From Cladophialophora immunda (lineage: Eukaryota; Ascomycota; Eurotiomycetes; Chaetothyriales; Herpotrichiellaceae), in assembly GCF_000835495.1 (NCBI RefSeq), contig NW_015622541.1:1054001-1118000 (forward strand): 64,000 nucleotides of DNA, read 5' to 3'. The notes below the pieces were generated by a model. The model saw nothing but the letters and a program-made list of their open reading frames with translations, had not been told where the DNA came from and made no database searches. Position 1 is the first letter of the stretch, and every line of letters begins with the position of its first letter. A program made the translations under genes and the position numbers. Positions 24,106-33,736 of this stretch are shown piece after piece.

Positions 24106-26192
24106 ACCACGCCCATGTCTTCTTGTACCACCACTGCCACTTCAGACAACTTTTGGGGGATTTGAAAAGCGAATTTGGACAGCGACAAAAGCAAAGCGAG
24201 CGATTTACTTACCGAAGCACAGGGGTGCCTTTTTTTTCCTATGTTGAAGGGACAGATCTGAGGATCTTCAGAAACCAGACTGGAGAGGCCAGGGGTGCCG
24301 GGAGCAGCAGCCTGCTTCGGATGGCCATGGTCCACACGATGATGAAATTGATGATACCCATGTACAATAGCTAGCGCACGATCAATCAGACGAGAGTTTT
24401 TCTCTGCTATCTCCTCGCTGTCCCTCCGTCTCCGTGCCATGACTCTCGCACAGTCTCAGTTATTTCTGTCTACGAACGACCTCCCCCAACGCGCCCATGT
24501 AACGTGTAACCGCAACACAGACCCCAAGGGCCGCGCAAGTTTTTAGACTTTCTTTCTTCGTCAGCTGCCTGGTGCGGGATCGGTACCCAGTGGTGACCCG
24601 GAAGCTTAAGGACGCCAGCTCGCAAGGAGTTTCAGAGGGGGGGAAGCAATGTACTGGGTACTCGGTACAAGTACCTTTTGTCGCGCCCTCGTGGAGCATC
24701 GACTTGCCTCATCAGGTCCAGCCGCAGCTGAGCTCCACCGTGGTGGTGGGTTAAGCGAGCCAGCGATGGCGGCCCATCATCGTCTCAAGGCTCTCGCACC
24801 CTCTGCCGCATTGCGTCTAGCGTCTCGCACAGCGCCAAACCCTCTCTCTCCCCTCACGAACCTTGGGATGCAAAACAACTACGAGGACTTGAGGGTACTT
24901 ACTCCCTACTCGAAGGTGCATTGAAGCTACACTACATGGTACACGCAGGAGGATGAAAGGCTCCCAGCCCACCCCCCGGCCCACCGCACCGAGTGACGGA
25001 TCGCGTCACGCCGGCCACTCGAGATTTTTCCCGTCCATTACTGCTATCTCGATTTGAGCCCTATGAGGTGAGGAGGAAGGACGGGAAACTTGGCTCGCCA
25101 TTGGCCCAGTCCTTGCGCTGCCGCACCAAAAGTCTCTTTTCCTCGCCTCTCCATTTTCTCCCCTTTCTCCCCTTGCTGATTGGATTTATCATTTCATCAC
25201 TTCCGGCATTCCGCTAAGGTTGTTTTTTAATTTTTTTCTGGAATTTTGTCGACAGACCAACACAGGAGCAGGAGTACCGAGTACCTCCTGTGGCTTGCTC
25301 GCTCAGCCCAGAGTTTTGGGATTTGGCACTCACTTTTTTTCTTGTTGACGCAATGCGTCTCATCACGCACTCTAACTCTCCCTTCTCTGCGGCATGGACG
25401 AATCTAGGCCCTCTTGGCCGCGCAAAAAAACTTCTCAGCATGGGAAAATTGAGCCATATGGAAGGAGGCTTTGTTTCCCCTCCCCCTGCCGCTGGTCGTG
25501 GATTTGATTTTCATGCCGGATATGTCTTTTGGGGGGAGGGGCACACCGAGGTGGCAGGCAGAACAATGGCCCTGGCGAGGGGGGTGGGTAATTGCTAGGG
25601 ACCTGGGCTGCTACTACTACTCGGTCCGGGAGGGGCTGGGCATGATGAGCACGATGAGCACTACTACTAGATACGCGCATGAGGATGAGCATGGACTCAT
25701 TTGTAAGGGAGGCTCCAGCATCCTCCATCCGAGTGAACGAACTGGCACACACCTGATGACTAACAAGGGAGCCCCCGGGAAGCGGATGGGTCTGGAAACA
25801 TTCACGTGCTACGACTAAGCTCACATGCTCTAAGGTCCTAGGTAGTAAAGTGAGCGAGTAAGATGATCATCACCACCGTGCAGATCACCACGAAACAACA
25901 AACAACACCAAGACGACAAGCGGCAAAGGCATTCCTGTACCGACTCGCGACTGGCTCGCGCTCTGCCACTTTGTCGGCTCAACAATTAATGGTCGCACAT
26001 ACCACAATTTCCTTTCGCAATGCTCGGAGAGTCCTGGGCCTATATATGGTAGCCAAGGTAGATGGTTTGTAAGATCAATAGATACCTATGCAAGGCCGGA
26101 GAATCCATAATTAATAAGCTATTTACCGCTCCAACGCTGCTCAGAAGAATATAAAAGCGTGTTCCCTTAGAGGACGTGGGTGGGGTGGCAGT
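24106..26192. other. Gene-poor stretch left of the NLR gene
   Basis: About 2.1 kb. It includes two copies of the 11-mer GTACTCGGTAC (24658-24668 and, reverse-complemented, 25274-25284), each within a small imperfect inverted repeat. The part nearest the NLR gene (26040-26160) is AT-rich and is probably its 3' flank. No gene was supported. Confidence 0.45.
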
Positions 26193-29100
26193 TTAGGACA
26201 CGAATTCCATGATCAAAACTCCACCGGACTCATACCCAAATACCACAACATTCTCGTAAGTAGCGACAACGCTGGTCCGACGCTCGAAAGGAAGCCAAAG
26301 AATTTTGTCCTCACCCCGACTTACCCATTGCTTCCCGACAGATATAGAAAGTGGGAGGGTTCGTCGGGGCACATCTTTACCTGGGGAAAGATGTGCGATA
26401 TATAATGATCCCCTATCAGTCCGGAGGACCGTACCGTCATCGGAGAACGAAAGAGTGTAGATGATATCGTCAACCTGGAGTGTCTGCTTTACTTCGCCTG
26501 AGCTGGCGTCCCATAGCCTAACCGTCTTATCATAAGAGGCCGACGCTAGTAGCTTACCGTCTGGCGAGAAGGCCATGACGTTGACCCAGTCTAAATGGCC
26601 CTCGAGCGTCTGCTTTACTTCGCCCGAGCTGGCGTCCCATAGCCTGACCGTCCTGTCGTCAGAGGCCGACGCCAGTAGCTCACCGTCTGGCGAGAAGGCC
26701 ACGGCGTTGACCCAGGCCGAATGGCCCTCGAGCGTCTGCTTTACTTCGCGTGAGCTGGCGTCCCATAGCCTAACCGTCCTGTCGCGAGAGGCTAACGCTA
26801 GTAGCTTACCGTCTGGCGAGAAGGCTACGGCGTTGACCCCGTCCGAATGGCCCTCGAGCGTCTGCTTTCCTTCGCCTGAGCTGGCGTCCCATAGCCTGAC
26901 CGTCCTGTCGTGAGAGGCCGACGCTAGTAGCTTACCGTCTGGCGAGAAGGCTACGGCGTTGAACCCGTGCGAATGGCCCTTGAGTGTCTGCTTTACTTCG
27001 CCCGAGCTGGCGTCCCATAGCCTGACCGTCCTGTCGTCAGAGGCCGACGCCAGTAGCTTACCGTCTGGCGAGAAGGCCACNNNNNNNNNNNNNNNNNNNN
27101 NNNNNNNNNNNNNNNNNNNNNNNNNNNNNNNNNNNNNNNNNNNNNNNNNNNNNNNNNNNNNNNNNNNNNNNNNNNNNNNNNNNNNNNNNNNNNNNNNNNN
27201 NNNNNNNNNNNNNNNNNNNNNNNNNNNNNNNNNNNNNNNNNNNNNNNNNNNNNNNNNNNNNNNNNNNNNNNNNNNNNNNNNNNNNNNNNNNNNNNNNNNN
27301 NNNNNNNNNNNNNNNNNNNNNNNNNNNNNNNNNNNNNNNNNNNNNCGTCTGGCGAGAAGGCCACGGCGATGACCGCGGCCGAATGGCCCTCGAGCGTCTG
27401 CTTTACTTCGCCCGAGCTGGCGTCCCATAGCCTGACCGTCTTGTCGCCAGAGGCCGACGCCAGTAGCTTACCGTCTGGCGAGAAGGCCACGGCGACGACC
27501 GCGTCCGAATGGCCCTCGAGCGTCTGCTTTACTACGCCCGAGCTGGCGTCCCATAGCCTGACCGTCGTATCGTCAGAGGCCGACGCCAGTAGCTTACCGT
27601 CTGGCGAGAAGGCCACGGCGATGACCGCGGCCGAATGGCCCTCGAGCGTCTGTAGTAACCCATCCCAATTATTCTCAACCTTTGGTAATCTTTGAATCCA
27701 TCGATGCGCACAGTTGCTGAACTGCTTCTTCACTATGCTCTCCATCGGAGCAAATGCTAGCGCACTGCAATATGTCTGGAGTGGAGCCTGCTCGATCGCT
27801 GACCGGCTGTACAGGGTGAATCGTTTAGCATCATGGATAAACTCGGACAGTCGGGAACACTGTTGTGGCTAAGTCGTCTGTTAGCTTCATACGCGCTCTT
27901 TCTTACAGTTTGGCTTACCGTTGTCATGAGCTCTAACGTAACGATGGCATGAATTCCTTCCGCCACCTTCTCCATCCATCCAAGGGCCTCAAGCCAGTGA
28001 AGAAGATGCTTCTTCAAGAAGCAGTGGACCTGGTCATTGTCACGGAACTGACTGTCGCCCTTCTGAAGGTGCTGAATCCAGTAGCAGCATGCGTACTGCA
28101 TTTCAGGGGGTAGATGTTGCTCCACTTGCTTGCTGTTAACCTCCGTTACAAGTGTACCTGGCCGGCTCGTATCGCATATCGCAACAAGCGCCTTCGGCCG
28201 AACGGTTCTATTTTCCTCCTTGAAACATTGGGACATAAGCTGGATGCATTTTGTAGCCAGGATAAGATGCGCTTGCTTTTCGTCCACCCAAAACTCTGCG
28301 CATCTCACCTCCTCGTAAAGGAAATCCCGGAATGAAGGGTGATGTAAACGGAGTGGGCGGCTTGAATCCTTTGGAATGTCGAGAATCGCGTGGAGATCAT
28401 GCAGTGTCTGATCGATTTCATCTTGAGGGGCGCCGAGTAGCTTAGTCAAAGACTGGGTAGAAAGCGGAGAGAGCAGAGTCACAATGTTTCCAAGCAAGCT
28501 TTTGAGTGTAGATTGTTGCTCTTCTCCCTCTTCATCCGGATACTCTGAAATGCAGTGACGAAGAACAGCGATATACATTTCGTTCAAATGCTTCTCTGGC
28601 GCGTTGACCGTAGAGCTGCTGTGCTCCAAGATCCGATCAAGTCTCTTTGCTGCAAACCTCTTCCCTTCGCGGATGAAGCGGTATGCAGTTGCTGCCCAGA
28701 TAAATAGACCGCTTGCATTCTGGACAAGGCGCTTGATGATCTCCTCTCCTGGCCAGCCAGCGCCGAGGGAGCGTTCCTGAGCGATAAGTTTGAGGTTGTG
28801 TTCCAGGAAAATACGGATGTCGTGGTTGACAACCGACTGCGATATACTGTGCAGAATAAACTCCTGGTGTTCGGAATTGAGCATTTGGACAAAGCCGTTC
28901 CTGATTGGAACCTCAGGTCTGCTGGTCAAGAACACTCGAAGCTGAACCCCCTCCAATGCCTGAGCTTCGGCTAAGAGTTGTAGAATGGTCCGGACGTTTT
29001 CCTCATCCTCGCACTCGTCGAGAGCGTCAATCACAAGAATATATCGGAACGGGTGGCTGTCGCCTGGCAGCACCGAGAGTGGTCCGATAACGAGATGGCG

Positions 29101-29670
29101 CCACTGGTCGCGGAGCGACTGACCGGCAATGTCTCCATGGTTGACAACAGAGTCGCAAATGGAATGCTTCAGACCTGGCACTTTGTACGCAAGTTGCACT
29201 GCAATACTTGTGACGAACTTGGCTGCATAACCAACATCCCCGCCGCCTCTTGAGAAGAAGAAGCTTGCTCCAAGGGCCTCCTTCTCAGAGTATCTGGCGG
29301 CAACAGTTCGCGCAATGGTAGACTTGCCAGTGCCGGCCAGACCACTCAGCCAGAAGATGCTGGGCGAATTTTCTCTATCAGCCCAATCGTATATCTTTCG
29401 GAGGAGATCGATGCGGGTTTCAGGAAGGCAGGTCGGTTCGTGTTGTCGCCTATACGCGTTGAACGGCGCGTCTGCGGCGATAGGGAGGGAATTGAGCACA
29501 TTATTCAGGTCTAGACGACAGATTAGTTTCTCCTAGCGAGCAAAACTCAATGTACACTCGCTTTCGTTGTTTCCCAGATACACTGGTCCGTGGAAGGTAC
29601 CCACTGCGGCCCGAGAATGGTTGTTGATGGACACGCCGCTGATGTCTTGAGTTTGAGTGCTGTCCGCCAT
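26193..29670 (-). CDS. NACHT-WD40 NLR (HET-D/E type) with N-terminal HRAM-like amyloid motif; contains an assembly gap
   Basis: STAND-class intracellular receptor, the type that controls fungal non-self recognition and regulated cell death. Exons are 29670-29556, 29510-27919 and 27868-26193; the 45 and 50 bp introns keep the frame. Residues 10-30 are an HRAM-like motif. The NACHT ATPase follows: the lead-in [12 protein letters not shown], Walker [10 protein letters not shown] at about 95-103, Walker [11 protein letters not shown] at about 195-205, and FLTSRPE after it. The linker with FIHDAKRF and SIVKKQF is typical of HET-D/E proteins. Then comes an array of near-identical 42-residue WD40 units and a non-repetitive tail. 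A run of Ns (27081-27345) interrupts the array, so total length is unknown. The frame differs on the two sides of the gap as drawn. The gene is divergent from the partner at 30078. Cell-death activity is inferred from the family. Confidence 0.92.
26480..27655 (-). repeat. WD40 repeat array, 126 bp units
   Basis: The unit boundary CCGTCTGGCGAGAAGG recurs at 26557, 26683, 26809, 26935 and 27061, and again at 27471 and 27597, always 126 bp apart. Each unit encodes 42 residues with GH, the SPDGKLLAS core and [10 protein letters not shown]. Seven units are at least partly visible, and at least one more is hidden in the gap. Differences concentrate in the residues after GH and in the SxxD(x) turn. 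Confidence 0.93.
27081..27345. other. Assembly gap (265 Ns) inside the WD40 array
   Basis: All bases are N. The flanking unit boundaries are 284 bases apart across the gap (27061 to 27345), which is not a multiple of 126 and not a multiple of 3. The drawn length is therefore an estimate, not a measurement. Confidence 0.98.
29581..29643 (-). other. HRAM-like amyloid motif, receptor copy (R0)
   Basis: Encodes receptor residues 10-30, starting [17 protein letters not shown]. It aligns without gaps to both copies at the C-terminus of the divergent partner, sharing I, V, S, A, V, G and a final V. It sits at the extreme N-terminus, where NWD2 carries its HRAM. Confidence 0.75.
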
Positions 29671-30077
29671 CGGCTTCGGAGCGGCAGAGCAACACCAGGG
29701 CCTTGCTAGTTAGAGTAAGGGTCAGCGCTAGTAGCAATCCCGTCACGATGCGGTGCGGCGCGGTGCGGTGCGTCAAGAAGGCCTGGATTGTTCAGTAGTA
29801 AACTGTAATTCTCTGATGCTGTTCAAATCAACAAGAAAATGCCACAGTGAGTGGCAGTCTTGAGATGTGATGTGCACGATTATTCGTTGCAACCCCGCAG
29901 CCCCCCACCTCGAATACAGCCCGGCTGCTTCCCTCGACTGCCGCCTTTCTCTGCTCCGTTCAGAACTTCCTTCGTCGACTGTCATCTGCCAAGGGACGTC
30001 TCGTTTTTCTGTTACCATTCATCTGGTTTTTTTAGTGGCTGTCATTCGCCAATCCGCGAGACCGAAACCCGGAACTC
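29671..30077. promoter_or_regulatory. Shared divergent promoter of NLR and partner gene
   Basis: 407 bp between the two start codons. It includes a short direct repeat of GCGGT (about 29752-29772) and a pyrimidine-rich leader next to the plus-strand gene. A bidirectional arrangement would allow balanced expression of receptor and partner. Confidence 0.55.
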
Positions 30078-31046
30078 ATGGATCCCCTTAGTGTTACGGC
30101 AAGCACTATTGGCATCACGCAGTTTGCCATGTCTAGCATCGTCCAACTCCATGATTTTATCGACAATCTCGCCGAAGCTAAAGAAGTGGTCCAAGATATT
30201 GCTACAAACCTAGAGGGCGTCCAGCGTCCGTTAGCCGCTCTGAAGGAACTCACCACTTCAGACCAGGAGACTTATGCCGCAGCCAAAGCCGATCTGGAGA
30301 AAACTGGTGTCGGCGAGGCCGTGAACAAGTGCGGCGAGGCATGCGCCAACTTTATGGACAACCTGAAGAAATGGACGAAAAATTCCAGCGACATGAAATT
30401 TTCACTCAGAGATCGCTTTTCAGTCGGAATATGGAATAGAGAGAAGATCCGGACATTCCGAATGCAACTTCAGTCTTGCCAGGCTACGGTCCAATTCGCC
30501 ATTGAAAGTACCCAGCTGTAGGCGGGCCTTTATATCCCACGCTCGCGGATGTGTGCTGACGCTCGAGAAAGAATCGTTCAACTCCGCTCTGAATATAAGT
30601 TGCAGACCGATGGCGAGAAAATGAGGACGAAATTACAGGCTCTCGAGGCCAAAATCCAGGAGCATATAGATCTCACCAAGAATCAGCAAGATGAAGCACA
30701 AAGGCGTAGGCAGGAGCTACAGAGGGAGCCAGCCGACGAAGAAGATGGTGGTGCACAGCGGACTCTCGCTCTTCAGGAGGTTGAAAAGCAGTCGCGCTTA
30801 CTAGAGGCTGACCGCGTTTCCTCTGCAGTGGTGTTCTCCCAGGTGCGATCCGGACGGACGGGTCAGGATATTGGTAACGTCATGACTTCCGATGATTCAA
30901 GGGCCTTGGTAGGACTGCCGGAGAGTGTCGTTGGAAAAGTCAACCAGCGGATCAAAGACGTAACGACGCAGAAAAACTCCGCTGCAGCTGTAGGCGTTTT
31001 CGATAAGACTGTCGACATGAGAGGCTTCTTCAACAGGCCATCGTAG
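30078..31046 (+). CDS. PigL_N-like N-terminal domain protein with two C-terminal HRAM-like repeats; candidate NLR-activated effector
   Basis: Exons 30078-30517 and 30572-31046 give 304 residues. The 54 bp intron (GTAGGC donor, TGCTGAC branch site, AAAG acceptor) removes an in-frame TAG. Residues 1-150 open with MDPLSVTASTIGITQF and contain VVQDIATNLEGVQ and FRMQLQSCQATV, the pattern of the fungal STAND N-terminal (PigL_N, PF17111-like) domain. I see no HeLo-type sequence. Residues about 155-240 are charged and probably coiled coil. Residues 247-267 and 274-294 are two copies of the HRAM-like motif also present in the divergent NLR. The last ten residues contain RGFFN, an aromatic tail like the one after the second HET-s repeat. 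The inferred role is an execution protein switched on by amyloid templating from the NLR. Cell-death activity is not shown by the sequence. Confidence 0.82.
30870..30932 (+). repeat. HRAM-like amyloid motif, partner copy R1
   Basis: Encodes residues 247-267, starting IGNVMTSDDSRALVGLP and preceded by QD, as in the receptor copy. A TxxxxSRxxVG core is visible. Confidence 0.75.
30951..31013 (+). repeat. HRAM-like amyloid motif, partner copy R2
   Basis: Encodes residues 274-294, starting IKDVTTQKNSAAAVGVF. The R1-to-R2 period is 27 residues (81 bp). R2 resembles the receptor motif (9 of 21 identical) more than R1 (7 of 21). Confidence 0.72.
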
Positions 31047-33736
31047 CTACACTAGTTACCAAGACCTTGCATGTGGAGAGGAGCGTATTGCCTAAAAATG
31101 GTTATGATTGACAGCCTTTGACACCCAGTACAACGCCGAGCAAAGTGGTTTCTTGGTACAAGGGACGTCCATTGCGCCAACAGAGGATGGAATGTTGTAG
31201 TTGCTCGAGTGAATCTTACCAGGCCATACGGTAGCATGAAATGCTGGGGTAATATCTGCTCGCTGATGATTCGTAGTTAGATTACTGGGAACTATATCAT
31301 AGCGCAGCCCACTTATACCCCTAGCTTTGCCGAGACAAAGTTACCATATGTCAGCAAAGGGGAGGCTGGTTTCGGGAACGGCTGTAATCGATCAATCGAT
31401 TGATGAGTCGTCAACATCCTTCCTCCGTCGTTGTCACCCCTATCTCCTCCATGCGCCATGCCCATTTCCCCCTTGTCTCCCCGTGACTCCCTGACTCGGT
31501 CCGGTGGGAATGAACGAGCATTGTATTACGACTACCGACTCCTCGCTACAGGGTACTCCATATTATAGTGGGTACCGCATGTTCCACACACCCGCATGCT
31601 GGCAAACATGCATACGTGCGTAGAACTGGACTCCGTGCCAATGCAATCCCAATGTACGAGGGTCCATACGTATGTATGTAGATCCTCCGGTCGCCGTCAT
31701 CACCGTGGTCCTCATCATCATCATGACTGTCATCGCCATCCGTCCTCCATCCGCCTGCTGCAGGGAGGTAAATCTTTTCCCCTGAAAACCCGGTGGATAA
31801 AAATCTGCCGGGATACCCGAATCGGAGCACCAAAGGATCACGGCGAAGGTATTGCCGTTTTCGCTCGCTGGGCAGTGTTAGGTAATCGTGCTCGTCCTCA
31901 CCCTCAGCCTTGTGTTAGGGGGTAGCGGTCGCGGTCCGCACCTTGGGATCCGGTTGTTGTAGTGGTTGCCCCCCCGGCACTTCCTACCTGGCCTTGTGAA
32001 TGGACAGCGGTGTGGCGGTGTTGTGTGGCGCGGGGTTTGTCTGTTCCTGAGTATCAAAGTCCGAGAGTCCTTGTCTGGTGTTTGGCGGCCCCTTGTCCCT
32101 TCACCCTCGATCTCGCTTCTCCCCGCCGGATGAGGTGTTTTCCACACCTCGTCCTCATCGGTGTTATACGGCGTTCTGATTCCCTTCGATTCCTTCTCAT
32201 TCGAATCCCATGGTCTAGATCTTTGCAACAAGAAAACCAAAAATCCGCTCCGTCGTTGTTGCCCTAACCCTTACCCTTGCTTCTCGCCCTTTTGGCCTGT
32301 TGCTGCTGACACTGTTGGAGGATCATTTACCATCTTATGCTTATCGGCGCAGTAGCCTGGCTCCTCCATCACCACTAGAATCGTTGCCCGCTTAACGCCG
32401 AGCCATCGAACGGCGGGGGCGGGAAGTGGGGGATGTATCCCCTTTGAGGAAGTCTTCTGGATCGATGTGCTTTGTACAGCATCTACCCATGTACACCTCC
32501 TTGGTTCTTCGTCAATCCCGGGCGATGCACGCCGCACCTGTCTAGGGCTGTGGGAACAGGGACGGTGGGACAGGCACGATCCCGTCAGCTGAAGTGATAC
32601 GGAACGTCTGAACCACTAGGGGCCCTTGGTAGGGCCTTGGGACCAGTACATCCACATGCACCGGTACTTGTGTGTACAGAAGAGCTCTTGGACAACTCCA
32701 ACCACGACACAGCCGTGAAGCTCATGGAGAGAGGGAGCCTCGGTTGTTTGGTCGCAGCCACTACCAGCCCCTCTCAGGGACCCCGTCAGCACCTCTATTC
32801 CTCCACCGGTTCCTAGATTTGTGCCCGTTCTAGCGAGTTTCGGCGATAACGCCTGTTGCGAGAGATCTCCATGGCCCCGAAGGGTCGAGTACGCGGCACC
32901 GTTTTTCGCTTCCCAGCCCTGGGCCTCCTGTGATGGAAGGCGCAGGTACCGAGGGCTTGTCCACATTCGTTTCTCCTTCATAGCACCCCAATCGATTCAT
33001 TGTCTGCGCTTTCGCTTGCCACCTCCGTGAGCCGCGGCTTTCTTCATTAATCAGAACACCAGCGTTCGCTTGATGCTCGACGCTCTAATATCCGTTTGGG
33101 ATGCTATGTTCTGACGCAGGACCGGGCTCTCATGTCGCCGTTCTTCGTTCTCTTAATGTCCCCGGTTCTCGTGAACGGTTGGTTGTGGCAAAGACGGGTC
33201 AGTGCCGACGTGTTGAGCTGCTACTAGCTCGAGATCTCGCCTCATTCTTCTGATTTCCCTGAAATGCCTGTCTGGGTTGAAGTCGACTCCAATCTCGGTT
33301 TGGAAAGCGACTTCTTGCGGAAGTCGGAGGCTCCTTGTCTGGCTTTGTCTGGCTGTCGCATAGCAGTGAATGGGTTGACGTAAGTAACGGATGCAGTCAC
33401 CAAGCCTTCTGTCATTGTCGGTCGGCACCTTACAGGATCCGCTACGAGCCTGGATGGCCCAGGCTCCATTCACGAACGAATTGTAGCCACGTCTCTGAAT
33501 GCGGAAGCATGGCGCAGCCTCGAAGGGTCCCAAAGTGTGCCAGGGCAAGTCTGGCGAGGCTGACGAGGCTGGCGTCCCCTAGGTCCTCCGCCCCCAACAC
33601 TCCGCACGACACATAGAATTCAATCCTAGGTAGGTAACTAGTAGCTCTTTCATTGTGCTTCACCTTCATTCTGAATGTTTAGCGCGTCGCTGGTGTCGCG
33701 CGGTTTTTTTCGTTCTCCGCAAGCACAAGACGAATT
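31047..33736. other. Gene-poor stretch between effector-like gene and nuclease-like pseudogene
   Basis: About 2.7 kb without a supportable gene. It is GC-rich with many C-runs around 31.9-32.5 kb. A minus-strand frame at 33153-33450 looks faintly protein-like but has no start, splice-linked exon or motif. Confidence 0.4.

Noticed and set aside
30078..30517. HeLo or HELL domain in the partner protein
   Set aside because: The arrangement invites a HET-S reading, but the start MDPLSVTASTIGITQF and the FRMQLQSCQATV block fit the PigL_N-like STAND N-terminal family; no HeLo pattern was seen.
32262..32276. Telomere-like CCCTAACCC
   Set aside because: A single short occurrence followed by TTACCC, with no tandem array.
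33153..33548. Minus-strand protein-like frame
   Set aside because: No start, no splice-linked exon and no recognisable motif; composition alone is insufficient.
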